From contig PBHE01000003.1 in assembly GCA_002719335.1 (NCBI GenBank), positions 1 through 64,000 on the forward strand: DNA of 64,000 nucleotides. The letters are read 5' to 3'. This DNA comes from Acidimicrobiaceae bacterium. GTDB taxonomy: Bacteria > Actinomycetota > Acidimicrobiia > Acidimicrobiales > Poriferisodalaceae. Each line of letters starts with the position of its first letter. Position 1 is the stretch's first letter. Made by a program: the position numbers and the translations under genes. The notes beneath the pieces were generated by a model. That model was not told the DNA's origin. It saw only the letters and a list, made by a program, of their open reading frames with translations, and made no database searches. Shown here piece by piece: positions 56,475-64,000 of this stretch.

Positions 56475-57164
56475 GTGGACTCCTTGGTTTCACTGGCTGC
56501 TGAGATAGCTGATTGTCGTCGATGTGATCGTCTAGTGGAGTGGCGTGAACAAGTTGCCTCGGAGAAGCGGGCGGCGTTTCGAGACCAAGACTATTGGGGA
56601 CGGGGTGTACCCGGGTTTGGGGATCCCGCCGCGAAAGTCATGATCGTTGGCTTAGCGCCAGCGGCTCATGGCGCCAATCGGACCGGACGTGTCTTTACCG
56701 GGGATCGATCTGGAGATTTTCTTTTCGCCTCGCTACACAGGACGGGGTTTGCCAATCAGTCATTTGCTCGACATGTCGGAGATGGACTCCAACTGGAGGG
56801 TGCCTATGTCACCGCAGCCGTGCGATGCGCGCCCCCTGCGAACAAGCCGACAACGGAAGAACGTGACGAATGCCGACCCTTCATCGAACGTGAATTGGAG
56901 CTGCTTCCTCAAGCTGAGGTTTTTGTGGCGCTGGGACAGTTTGGCTACCAAGCAACGTGTTCAATTCTCGGAGTGCGTCCTCGACCCCGGTTCGGCCATG
57001 GAGTTGTAGTGCCGCTGTCAGAGTACGGTGTTGAGCGCGCGGGAAATATTGTTTGTTCGTTTCATCCGAGTCAACAGAACACCTTTACGGGACGCCTTAC
57101 CGAACCGATGCTCGATCAAGTTTTCTTCACGGCGCGCGAACTTGCGCAACTAAAGCCCGCCTAG
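56475..57164 (+). CDS. Uracil-DNA glycosylase family 5-like (UdgB)
   Basis: CRRCDRLVEWREQVA, VMIVGLAPAAHGANRTGRVFTGDRSGDFLFASLHRTGF, AVRCAPPANKPT, SFHPSQQNTFTGRLT. Confidence 0.9.
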   Translation: MDSLVSLAAEIADCRRCDRLVEWREQVASEKRAAFRDQDYWGRGVPGFGDPAAKVMIVGLAPAAHGANRTGRVFTGDRSGDFLFASLHRTGFANQSFARHVGDGLQLEGAYVTAAVRCAPPANKPTTEERDECRPFIERELELLPQAEVFVALGQFGYQATCSILGVRPRPRFGHGVVVPLSEYGVERAGNIVCSFHPSQQNTFTGRLTEPMLDQVFFTARELAQLKPA

Positions 57165-57173
57165 CCTTCGACT

Positions 57174-57752
57174 GTGGCTGCTTGCATAAACGTCAGAGGC
57201 CTTCTTCGTCGAGCCGTTCTCATGGGTCTCGTGTTAACTAGCGCTTGTTCCCTCGAGGACACGTCAGCCAGTTATCAGGATGAAACCGCAAATTCGTTTG
57301 ATAACCCTGGGACCCTGCTTGTGGATGACCCACTTCTCGTCAGCGACTATTCGCTCGACATCAAAACGACAGTTGCCTTCTTGGATTCATGCATCTCGGA
57401 TTCGGGTTTGGTTGGGCCATGCCATTGCGCGTCCCAGCTATTGGTCTATGACGTCGATGTGGGCGACGTCATACGGCTTGAAGATCAGATGAGTGCGTTC
57501 AACGAATTTCCGCTTGAACTAGCAGGATTATTAGTCCAATGCCGAGGCGTTCAACGACCCGCTGACTGGTCGTCTTCGACAAAAGAGCTGTATCTGTCTG
57601 CCTGCAGTCACGGCTCAGATCGTTTAGACCGACTGTGTCGTTGTTCCATCTCTCGGGCCGCTGACGTGATCCCCGAGGCTCGGTTGTCAGAGTTCTTGAG
57701 TGCAAGCGATCTGCGCCCCGACATGGTGGACCTCATCAATACCTGTCTCTGA
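57174..57752 (+). CDS. Hypothetical lipoprotein with duplicated Cys-rich motif
   Basis: Lipobox VLTSAC; two C-X9/10-C-X-C...C modules. Confidence 0.65.
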   Translation: MAACINVRGLLRRAVLMGLVLTSACSLEDTSASYQDETANSFDNPGTLLVDDPLLVSDYSLDIKTTVAFLDSCISDSGLVGPCHCASQLLVYDVDVGDVIRLEDQMSAFNEFPLELAGLLVQCRGVQRPADWSSSTKELYLSACSHGSDRLDRLCRCSISRAADVIPEARLSEFLSASDLRPDMVDLINTCL

Positions 57753-57777
57753 CCAAGACGAGGCCGTTACGTCAGAG

Positions 57778-58947
57778 CTACTTGCGGATCGGGATGGGCA
57801 ACACGGAGGGTTTGTCCCAAGCGAACTCAGGCCATCTTCCGCGAGACTTTTGACTCAACTTGTGCATCAGATCGATAGCCGCGGGATCATCATCGCCGGG
57901 TCTGCCAATCAAATAACCACCCTCAAGCATTTTCATGATGATTTCCCGACCTATTGGCGTTCGCACGATCGTCAGTGTCCAATCGCTGTACTTACCGATG
58001 CCGCCGGTCGAGATATCTGCGTGCTCCGCGGCGAAATCCGGGCAGTAAATACATCCCTCCCTTGTCCAAGCGTGACATTCCTTGAGGTTGATTTCGTAGT
58101 AGCCGCCGTCGTGCGTCCAGATCTGGAAAACACCTTTGATGTTCGTTTTCTTTATCGTGTGACGATCTAGCCCATATTTCTGTTCGAATAGCTCTTCGAA
58201 GATCGCTTCGTCAAACGACTTTGAGCACAGAAGCCCAATGTTGAGCGCAAACCTGTTTCCGACTTTTCCGACTTTTCGGGACTTTGCAACCGGAACAATT
58301 GAGCTTTGGCAACTCATTCCCACCAGCGCGATTTTCTTCGCCCCCGCTTCGATCGCTTCGGTATACGCAAGGGTGTTCGCAGAATAGGTGTATCGACTGC
58401 CGGCGCCTCTAATGACGTCGTCCCGATTAAAGGCGACCCCTGGAGAAGCTGTCCACTGAGAGCCTTCGCCCTCGCCCACATATGAGGTGAGAGCGGCGTC
58501 AATGTACCCATTGTCTAGCGCCCAGATCAGGATCGCGGATACAAGTCCGCCGTCTTGCCCGACTTCGAGGATGAAGTCGTCGGACGCTCGAGTGAGGATG
58601 ATGTCTTTGTACATCCCCGATGGTTCATCAGGTGTGCGAGTCCGATTGAACAAGAACTCATCTGCTTCGTCCTCCCACGTTCGAAAGCGCGGGCATGCCC
58701 TCGTGCAACTCGTGCAGCCTTTCTCGCCATGCCCACAGTTGTCGGGCCCTAACTCCTCCTCGACATGAAATGGCTTGAAACCGCCTTGCACGTGGTCGTA
58801 GCCAATTACGTCATGTGGGCAACTGATTACGCAGCCTGCGCAACCGGTACAGAGGCCAGAAGTGATTACCTCTTCAAAAAGTTCTTTCCATTGGAATGAC
58901 CAGCGCTCTTTTTTGGGTGCTTCTTGGTTGCTGTCGGTCAGGGCCAT
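57778..58947 (-). CDS. Coenzyme F420 hydrogenase/dehydrogenase beta subunit (FrhB/FpoF-like) family protein
   Basis: CTGCAGCVISCPHDVIGY, CGHGEKGCTSCTRACPRF, GQDGGLVSAILIWALDNGYIDAAL, CIYCPDFAAEHADISTGGIG. Confidence 0.9.
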   Translation of the reverse strand: MALTDSNQEAPKKERWSFQWKELFEEVITSGLCTGCAGCVISCPHDVIGYDHVQGGFKPFHVEEELGPDNCGHGEKGCTSCTRACPRFRTWEDEADEFLFNRTRTPDEPSGMYKDIILTRASDDFILEVGQDGGLVSAILIWALDNGYIDAALTSYVGEGEGSQWTASPGVAFNRDDVIRGAGSRYTYSANTLAYTEAIEAGAKKIALVGMSCQSSIVPVAKSRKVGKVGNRFALNIGLLCSKSFDEAIFEELFEQKYGLDRHTIKKTNIKGVFQIWTHDGGYYEINLKECHAWTREGCIYCPDFAAEHADISTGGIGKYSDWTLTIVRTPIGREIIMKMLEGGYLIGRPGDDDPAAIDLMHKLSQKSRGRWPEFAWDKPSVLPIPIRK

Positions 58948-59097
58948 GCCATGAGACTACGCCGCGTGATGAACCCCTACGTAGCTGAATGGCTTCTTGG
59001 CGGATGCAGTTGGGTGACGAACTGCCGGCGAGTAGTCTGACCCACCGCGTTACCACCGTCGCTGTTTACGACGGGGTAGGCACACCCCCGAGGACTA

Positions 59098-59508
59098 ATG
59101 AACGAAACCGAATTATTAGAGTTACTCGGCCATGCTCGCGTCGCGACCTTGGCCACTATCCGGATAGACGGCCGAGTCGACTTGGTTCCGATCACCTTCG
59201 CTTTTGATGATGAAGTCGTTGTGACAGCGATTGACCACAAGAAAAAGTCGACTACCGAATTAAAGCGGTTGGACAACATCCGACAGTTTCCGGAGGTCAC
59301 GCTCCTAGCTGATCACTACGACGACCAAGATTGGACGCGTCTTTGGTGGGTTCGGATCCGTGGTCGCGCGAAAGTTCATCAGACTGGCGATGAATATGAA
59401 CGCTCTCTGGATCTGTTATCGGATCGCTACACCCAATACGTCGAAACTCGCCCTCAAGGCTCAGTGATCGTTATCGAACGCACGGAACTAACTGGTTGGA
59501 AGGCTTAG
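59098..59508 (+). CDS. PPOX-class F420-dependent oxidoreductase-like protein
   Basis: LLGHARVATLATIRIDGRVDLVPITFAFDDEVVVTAIDHKKKSTTELKRLDNIRQFPEVTLLADHYDDQDWTRLWWVRIRGRA resembles the F420-binding split-barrel family. Confidence 0.88.
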   Translation: MNETELLELLGHARVATLATIRIDGRVDLVPITFAFDDEVVVTAIDHKKKSTTELKRLDNIRQFPEVTLLADHYDDQDWTRLWWVRIRGRAKVHQTGDEYERSLDLLSDRYTQYVETRPQGSVIVIERTELTGWKA

Positions 59509-59513
59509 ATCTG

Positions 59514-60311
59514 CTACCTGGAGGGCCGCGTTGAGAGTCGACCGTCGCCAACAGCAGAAAGAGAGCAACCGAGTACAACGGTGGCGACCGTTACGGTGAT
59601 CGCGCCGAGAACAAGAAACGTCACCACCATCTGGGTCATCACAGCGTTAATGGGGTCGGCTCCAGCCAACAGCATTCCCGTCATCGTGCCGGGTAGAAGG
59701 ACGAGTCCGATCATCCGCATTCGTTCAATCTCGGGGGTTAAGGCTGTCTTGACCGCCCTAGCTACTTGCGGCCGTATAGCTTCTTTAGTTTTGAAACCGA
59801 GAGCAAGCATTGCTTCGATTTGTCCCTGTTCCTCTGTCACCAGCTCAACGAATCGGATGGCGCCAGCGGCGGTCGCTGGAAGAGTGTTTCCGAGAATGAT
59901 TCCTGCCATGGGAACGAGCGTCCAAGGTTTAAGAGGTAGTACCCCAAAGCAAAAAACCACCGCCAGGCCAGCCGCGACGGGACACGTGACGGCAATCGCG
60001 GATAGAGCAATTGAAGGACGATTTGCTCCCAACGGTGTAGTTCTTCTGCGCACAACCCCGGTAGCAAAAACCAGCATCGTTCCGCTCCAAACCCAGGCCC
60101 AGGCCAGATGAGCGTCTGGCCTCAGCGCAGGGACCAAGAGGAGCCCCGTCGCTAGTAGTTGCACTACGGATCGAGTTGAACTTAGGAAAATGACCCTATG
60201 TAACCCGAGATCGAGACGCCATGACACAACCAGAGTCAGTGCGACTAGGGCGGCCGTAGCCGCTACCCCCCATGGAGATACGGTGGCGGCCATCACCACG
60301 TTTCTTATCAC
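59514..60311 (-). CDS. UPF0014 / FetB-type ABC transporter permease
   Basis: PMAGIILGNTLPATAAGAIRFVELV, GLVLLPGTMTGMLLAGADPINAVMTQMVVTFLVLGA typical of FetB/YbbM. Confidence 0.9.
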   Translation of the reverse strand: MIRNVVMAATVSPWGVAATAALVALTLVVSWRLDLGLHRVIFLSSTRSVVQLLATGLLLVPALRPDAHLAWAWVWSGTMLVFATGVVRRRTTPLGANRPSIALSAIAVTCPVAAGLAVVFCFGVLPLKPWTLVPMAGIILGNTLPATAAGAIRFVELVTEEQGQIEAMLALGFKTKEAIRPQVARAVKTALTPEIERMRMIGLVLLPGTMTGMLLAGADPINAVMTQMVVTFLVLGAITVTVATVVLGCSLSAVGDGRLSTRPSR

Positions 60312-60351
60312 GGTGTCACACGGACCTCGAAATCGTTTGTGACCTCTGTTG

Positions 60352-60423
60352 CGCCCTCGGCAGGATTCGAACCTGCGCTCATGGCTCCGGAGGCCACTGC
60401 TCTATCCCCTGAGCTACGAGGGC
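60352..60423 (-). tRNA. tRNA-Arg (anticodon CCG)
   Basis: Reverse complement GCCCTCGTAGCTCAGGGGATAGAGCAGTGGCCTCCGGAGCCATGAGCGCAGGTTCGAATCCTGCCGAGGGCG folds as a 72-nt cloverleaf; anticodon loop CTCCGGA. Confidence 0.96.
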
Positions 60424-60565
60424 GGGTTAGCGAATGTACCGCTTTCAGTAGAACCCTCCACAACGAGACGTTGGTAGAGGTGAGAGCATAAGTCACTTCA
60501 AGCTTGGTTGGTCTCAGCGGTACAGTCGAGTGACGTTCCCATGGCATCAAGGCCGCGGGATTCCG

Positions 60566-62197
60566 ATGCCGACCTGTAGGGAGCTGAAGCCGGTGATCAT
60601 TGAAGTCTTGGCGGCAGCTTTGGCGGACGCCCTCAGCGAACTGGGAATTGATGTTGCCCCATCCGAGATTCACATGGAGCGACCGGCTCACCGAGAACAT
60701 GGTGATTGGTCTTCCAATGTTGCTTTGGTGGTGTCCAAGAAAGCTGGACGTGAGCCCCGTGAACTGGCAGCTGATCTGGTGAAGACTCTCGAGTCCACGT
60801 CAGATGCACAGATTCAAAGACTTGAAGTCGCTGGTCCTGGCTTCGTTAACTTCCATCTCTCCTCTCAGTGGTTGCACGATGTCCTGATCGACGTTGTTTC
60901 TCAAGGAGAGAATGGATACGCGCGATCGGAAATTGGGAATGGGCAATCGATCAATCTGGAGTTTGTTTCAGCGAATCCGACTGGTCCCTTGCATGCGGGC
61001 GGTGGCCGCTGGGGCGCCTACGGAGACAGCCTCGCGCGCATTTTTCGGCGCTGCGGCTACGCGACCTTCACTGAGTACTACATAAATGATCGTGGCCTCC
61101 AGACTGAGCTGTTTGGTGCTTCCCTCCTCGCGCGAAGAGACGGAACTGAGCTTCCCGAAGATGGTTATGCGGGGGAATATGTTGCCGAATGGGCTTCGGA
61201 AATGCCTGCCGACGTCGATCCCGTTGAATGGGGATCTGAGCGAGCTCTGGCCGACGTGCGGCAATCCTTGGCGTCTATGAATGTGACGTTCGACCATTGG
61301 GCCAGCGAGAAAGCTTTGATTGACTCGGGTGCCATGGAAACGGCTCTCGAAGCTTTGAGAGCGGGTGGATGGGTAGACGATAGCGACGGAGCAACGTGGC
61401 TTCGCACATCGGAGTTCGGAGATGAAAAAGACCGCGTATTGGTAAAAAGCGATGGGGCACCTACGTATTTCGCTCCGGACATCGCGTATCACCACCAGAA
61501 ATTCGACCGGGGGAACCTGGTTATAGATGTTCTGGGCGCGGACCACCATGGCTATGTGCCGCGAATGTCAGCCGCTCTCCAAATGCTGGGACATCAGGCG
61601 GCATCCTACGAGGCGATAATTGGCCAAAACGTGACTTTGGTTCGAAGGGGCAAAGAGGTCAAGCTCTCGAAACGAACGGGCACCATGGTTGAAGTCCGCG
61701 AACTGTTAGAAGCCGTAGGCCCTGACGTCGCCCGATTCGCCTACCTCCTTCAGTCGATCGATACTCGCCAGACAATTGACATCGACATGCTCTCGAGCCA
61801 GGCCAACGAGAATCCCGTCTACTACGTTCAATACGCCTATGCGCGTATCGCTTCAGTCGGGCGCGAAGCGGACAACCGAGGCATTACGCGCAGTCCATTG
61901 ATTGAAACTGACCCGACGCTGCTAACACACGAGCGGGAACTTGAACTCTTGCGGGCTTTATCTACTCTGCCTGAGACGATCGAGATGGCGGCACGCGATC
62001 GTGCTCCCCACAAGATTTCCACGTGGATTCGTGAGCTAGCGGCGGCATTCCATGGCTTTTATCATGATTGTCCAGTTCTTCGTTCCGACGTCGAATCTGA
62101 CCTGCAACAGGCACGGCTTTGGTTGGTTGAGTCAGCTCGGGTCGGGTTTTCGATAGGCCTGGAACTGCTTGGCCTGACGGCCCCCGAGGAAATGTGA
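60566..62197 (+). CDS. argS: Arginyl-tRNA synthetase
   Basis: FVSANPTGPLHAGGGRWGAYGDSLARIFRRCGY, KLSKRTGTMVEVRELLEAVGPDVARF; upstream GTG 60530 is an alternative start. Confidence 0.95.
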   Translation: MPTCRELKPVIIEVLAAALADALSELGIDVAPSEIHMERPAHREHGDWSSNVALVVSKKAGREPRELAADLVKTLESTSDAQIQRLEVAGPGFVNFHLSSQWLHDVLIDVVSQGENGYARSEIGNGQSINLEFVSANPTGPLHAGGGRWGAYGDSLARIFRRCGYATFTEYYINDRGLQTELFGASLLARRDGTELPEDGYAGEYVAEWASEMPADVDPVEWGSERALADVRQSLASMNVTFDHWASEKALIDSGAMETALEALRAGGWVDDSDGATWLRTSEFGDEKDRVLVKSDGAPTYFAPDIAYHHQKFDRGNLVIDVLGADHHGYVPRMSAALQMLGHQAASYEAIIGQNVTLVRRGKEVKLSKRTGTMVEVRELLEAVGPDVARFAYLLQSIDTRQTIDIDMLSSQANENPVYYVQYAYARIASVGREADNRGITRSPLIETDPTLLTHERELELLRALSTLPETIEMAARDRAPHKISTWIRELAAAFHGFYHDCPVLRSDVESDLQQARLWLVESARVGFSIGLELLGLTAPEEM

Positions 62198-62207
62198 GGA
62201 GGGGCAC

Positions 62208-63500
62208 ATGAACCAGACAGATCGAAATCGCGGACCAATACCCTTTAATCTTTTGCCTGATTCTGCTGAAGTTGGTTCGCGAGGCGAGTTGCGAATCGGA
62301 GGACTTGCTGTTGACGACCTAGCCGCAGACTTTGGGACACCCCTCTTTATTTACGATGAAACGCACCTTCGGTCGCGTTGTCGAGAAGCGCTAGAAGCAT
62401 TTGGAGAGGGCGCCGCCTATGCGTGTAAAGCATTTCTTTGCCTAGCCATGGCCCGGCTAGTTCATGAAGAGGGGTTGCACCTAGATGTGGCAAGCGAGGG
62501 GGAGCTTCACACGGCTATCGCGGCTGAAGTTCCGGGCGAACGCATCGTATTGCATGGGAATAACAAATCACTTGGTGAGCTTTCCTTAGCTCGAGCTCAC
62601 GGGGTGAGCCGGGTTGTGGTGGATTCATTTGACGAACTCGACCGTCTTCGCCATCTCCATTCGGTTGACGGAGTTGTGGCGTCGGTTCTCTTGCGAGTTA
62701 CCCCTGGAGTTGAAGCTCATACACACGAATTTGTTTCGACCGGACAGAATGATTCCAAGTTCGGTTTTGGGTTGGCATCTGGCGCGGCAACGACAGCAGT
62801 AGATCTGGCTAGATCCAATCCTGGGATCGACCTAGTGGGGATTCACCACCACATCGGAAGCCAAGTGTTTCGCGTTGAAAGTTTTGCTCAAGCGCTTGAA
62901 ATCGTGGTTGGGTTTTCCGAGCCACTTGAGTTGCCTGAACTATCGGTGGGCGGCGGCTTGGGTGTCGCTTACTTGGAATCTGAATCAGCACCGTCGATTG
63001 GTGAGTGGGGAGACATAATTGGCGACGCATGTGAGCGTTTAGGGGTTAAGGCACGAGTTTCTGCCGAACCCGGACGCTCGATCGCGGCCCAAGCAGCAGT
63101 AACGGTTTATTCAGTCGGGACCGTTAAAGAATTGGCGGGTATCAGAACATACGTCGCGGTCGATGGTGGCTTTGGCGACAATCCCCGCCCCATGCTCTAT
63201 GGCAGTGGCTACACCGCCTTTGTGCCGGACAGAGTGACCGAACCTCGGCCAGCTCTCGCTCGTATTGTCGGAAAGCATTGCGAATCGGGTGATGTGCTAG
63301 TTCGAGAAGCCTCTATCCCGGACGAGATACGGGTAGGCGACCTTTTGGCCACCCCGGTTACTGGAGCGTACGGATACTCCATGGGGAGTAGCTACAACCG
63401 CATACCCCGCCCAGCAGTTGTGTTCGTTTCCAATGGCTCAGCGCGACTGGTCGTTCGTCGAGAGACTCTTGAAGACCTAATCAGCCTTGACGTTGAGTAA
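62208..63500 (+). CDS. lysA: Diaminopimelate decarboxylase
   Basis: YACKAFLCLAMARLVHEEGLHLDVASEGEL, GIHHHIGSQV, SVGGGLGVAY, EPGRSIAAQA. Confidence 0.95.
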   Translation: MNQTDRNRGPIPFNLLPDSAEVGSRGELRIGGLAVDDLAADFGTPLFIYDETHLRSRCREALEAFGEGAAYACKAFLCLAMARLVHEEGLHLDVASEGELHTAIAAEVPGERIVLHGNNKSLGELSLARAHGVSRVVVDSFDELDRLRHLHSVDGVVASVLLRVTPGVEAHTHEFVSTGQNDSKFGFGLASGAATTAVDLARSNPGIDLVGIHHHIGSQVFRVESFAQALEIVVGFSEPLELPELSVGGGLGVAYLESESAPSIGEWGDIIGDACERLGVKARVSAEPGRSIAAQAAVTVYSVGTVKELAGIRTYVAVDGGFGDNPRPMLYGSGYTAFVPDRVTEPRPALARIVGKHCESGDVLVREASIPDEIRVGDLLATPVTGAYGYSMGSSYNRIPRPAVVFVSNGSARLVVRRETLEDLISLDVE

Positions 63501-63583
63501 CTCTTGTATGCCGACGAAAACCCGGGGCTTTCGGTCGGAAATCGAAACGAAGAATGGCCGCTCCGCCCGGTACGGTTGGAAGC

Positions 63584-64000
63584 ATGCAGTCGCACTCTTA
63601 TTCAGTCCTTCGTATCGGGGTTCTTGGTTGTGGAACCGTTGGTGGTGCTCTTATCAGACTTATTCAGAGTGATGCTGATCGGATCGCGGCGCGCACCGGT
63701 ATTTTCCTTGAGGTGTCGAGAGTTGCTGTCCGAAATCTGTCCGCAGACCGAGACGTAAACCTGCCTCCCGACAGCTTCACCCGCGACCCCGCATCGTTGG
63801 TTAATTCCCCCGACATTGACCTGGTGGTGGAGACAATTGGCGGAATTGAGCCAGCTCGCCAGTTGGTAATTGATTCCTTGAAGTCCGGTAAACCGGTCGT
63901 TACCGCAAATAAAGAATTAGTGGCCAACGTAGGCCAGGAACTGTTTGAGGCGGCATCAACTGGAGGCGTCGACCTTTTCTTCGAGGCAGCGGTCGCTGGA
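63584..64000 (+). CDS. hom: Homoserine dehydrogenase, N-terminal part (truncated by window end)
   Basis: ATG 63584: MQSHSYSVLRIGVLGCGTVGGALIRLIQSDADRIAARTG...DLVVETIGGIEPARQLVIDSLKSGKPVVTANKELVA...FFEAAVAG open to the window end. Confidence 0.93.
   Translation, partial: MQSHSYSVLRIGVLGCGTVGGALIRLIQSDADRIAARTGIFLEVSRVAVRNLSADRDVNLPPDSFTRDPASLVNSPDIDLVVETIGGIEPARQLVIDSLKSGKPVVTANKELVANVGQELFEAASTGGVDLFFEAAVAG

Noticed and set aside
59581-60111. 176-aa plus-strand ORF antisense to the FetB-like permease
   Set aside because: Low-complexity shadow translation (Thr/Ser/Arg/Pro-rich) opposite a clear membrane protein.
1-64000. CRISPR arrays, transposons, integrases, prophage or toxin-antitoxin modules
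   Set aside because: No regularly spaced repeats, transposase/integrase motifs or phage structural genes were seen in the ORFs or intergenic DNA; all large ORFs fit housekeeping or metabolic families.

Overview
The window is a gene-dense chromosomal segment of an actinomycete. WhiB, DUF3107, the SCO1664/DUF3090/MSMEG_4193 triad and F420-type enzymes point to Actinomycetota, possibly Acidimicrobiia; this is inferred from gene content only. I found no transposase, integrase, CRISPR array, phage module or rRNA. Main blocks: (1) CoA-transferase/SDR genes and an orphan LivHM permease pair; (2) an MTA/SAH deaminase + MTI-type phosphorylase + DUF3445 haem demethylase-like cluster; (3) a five-gene paaA-paaD-tetR-paaB-paaC run with 4-nt overlaps, no paaE, and a perfect 20-bp palindrome in front of paaA; (4) an orphan molybdopterin-binding (CoxL/XdhA-like) subunit; (5) a cobalamin riboswitch followed by btuF-btuC-btuD, an unlisted small ORF and cobS; (6) rsgA, enoyl-CoA hydratases, DUF3048, MscS, an L,D-transpeptidase fused to GYW/FG repeats, and valS; (7) a membrane protein with a degenerate GGDEF-like domain; (8) a complete System I cytochrome c maturation cluster ccmABC(D)EFGHI, including an unlisted ccmD-like ORF; (9) a SufR-like regulator divergent from mrp-selO; (10) a PdtaS-like kinase and WhiB, etfBA, and the SCO1664/DUF3090/phosphomutase-like triad; (11) a FrhB-like protein and an F420-type PPOX protein; (12) tRNA-Arg(CCG) next to argS-lysA-hom (hom runs off the window). 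Best candidates for follow-up: the predicted kinase/DUF3090/phosphatase triad, the paa cluster with its palindrome, the riboswitch expression platform, the propeller-LDT fusion, and possible structured RNA in front of argS. All family calls are by eye from the translations; no searches were run.
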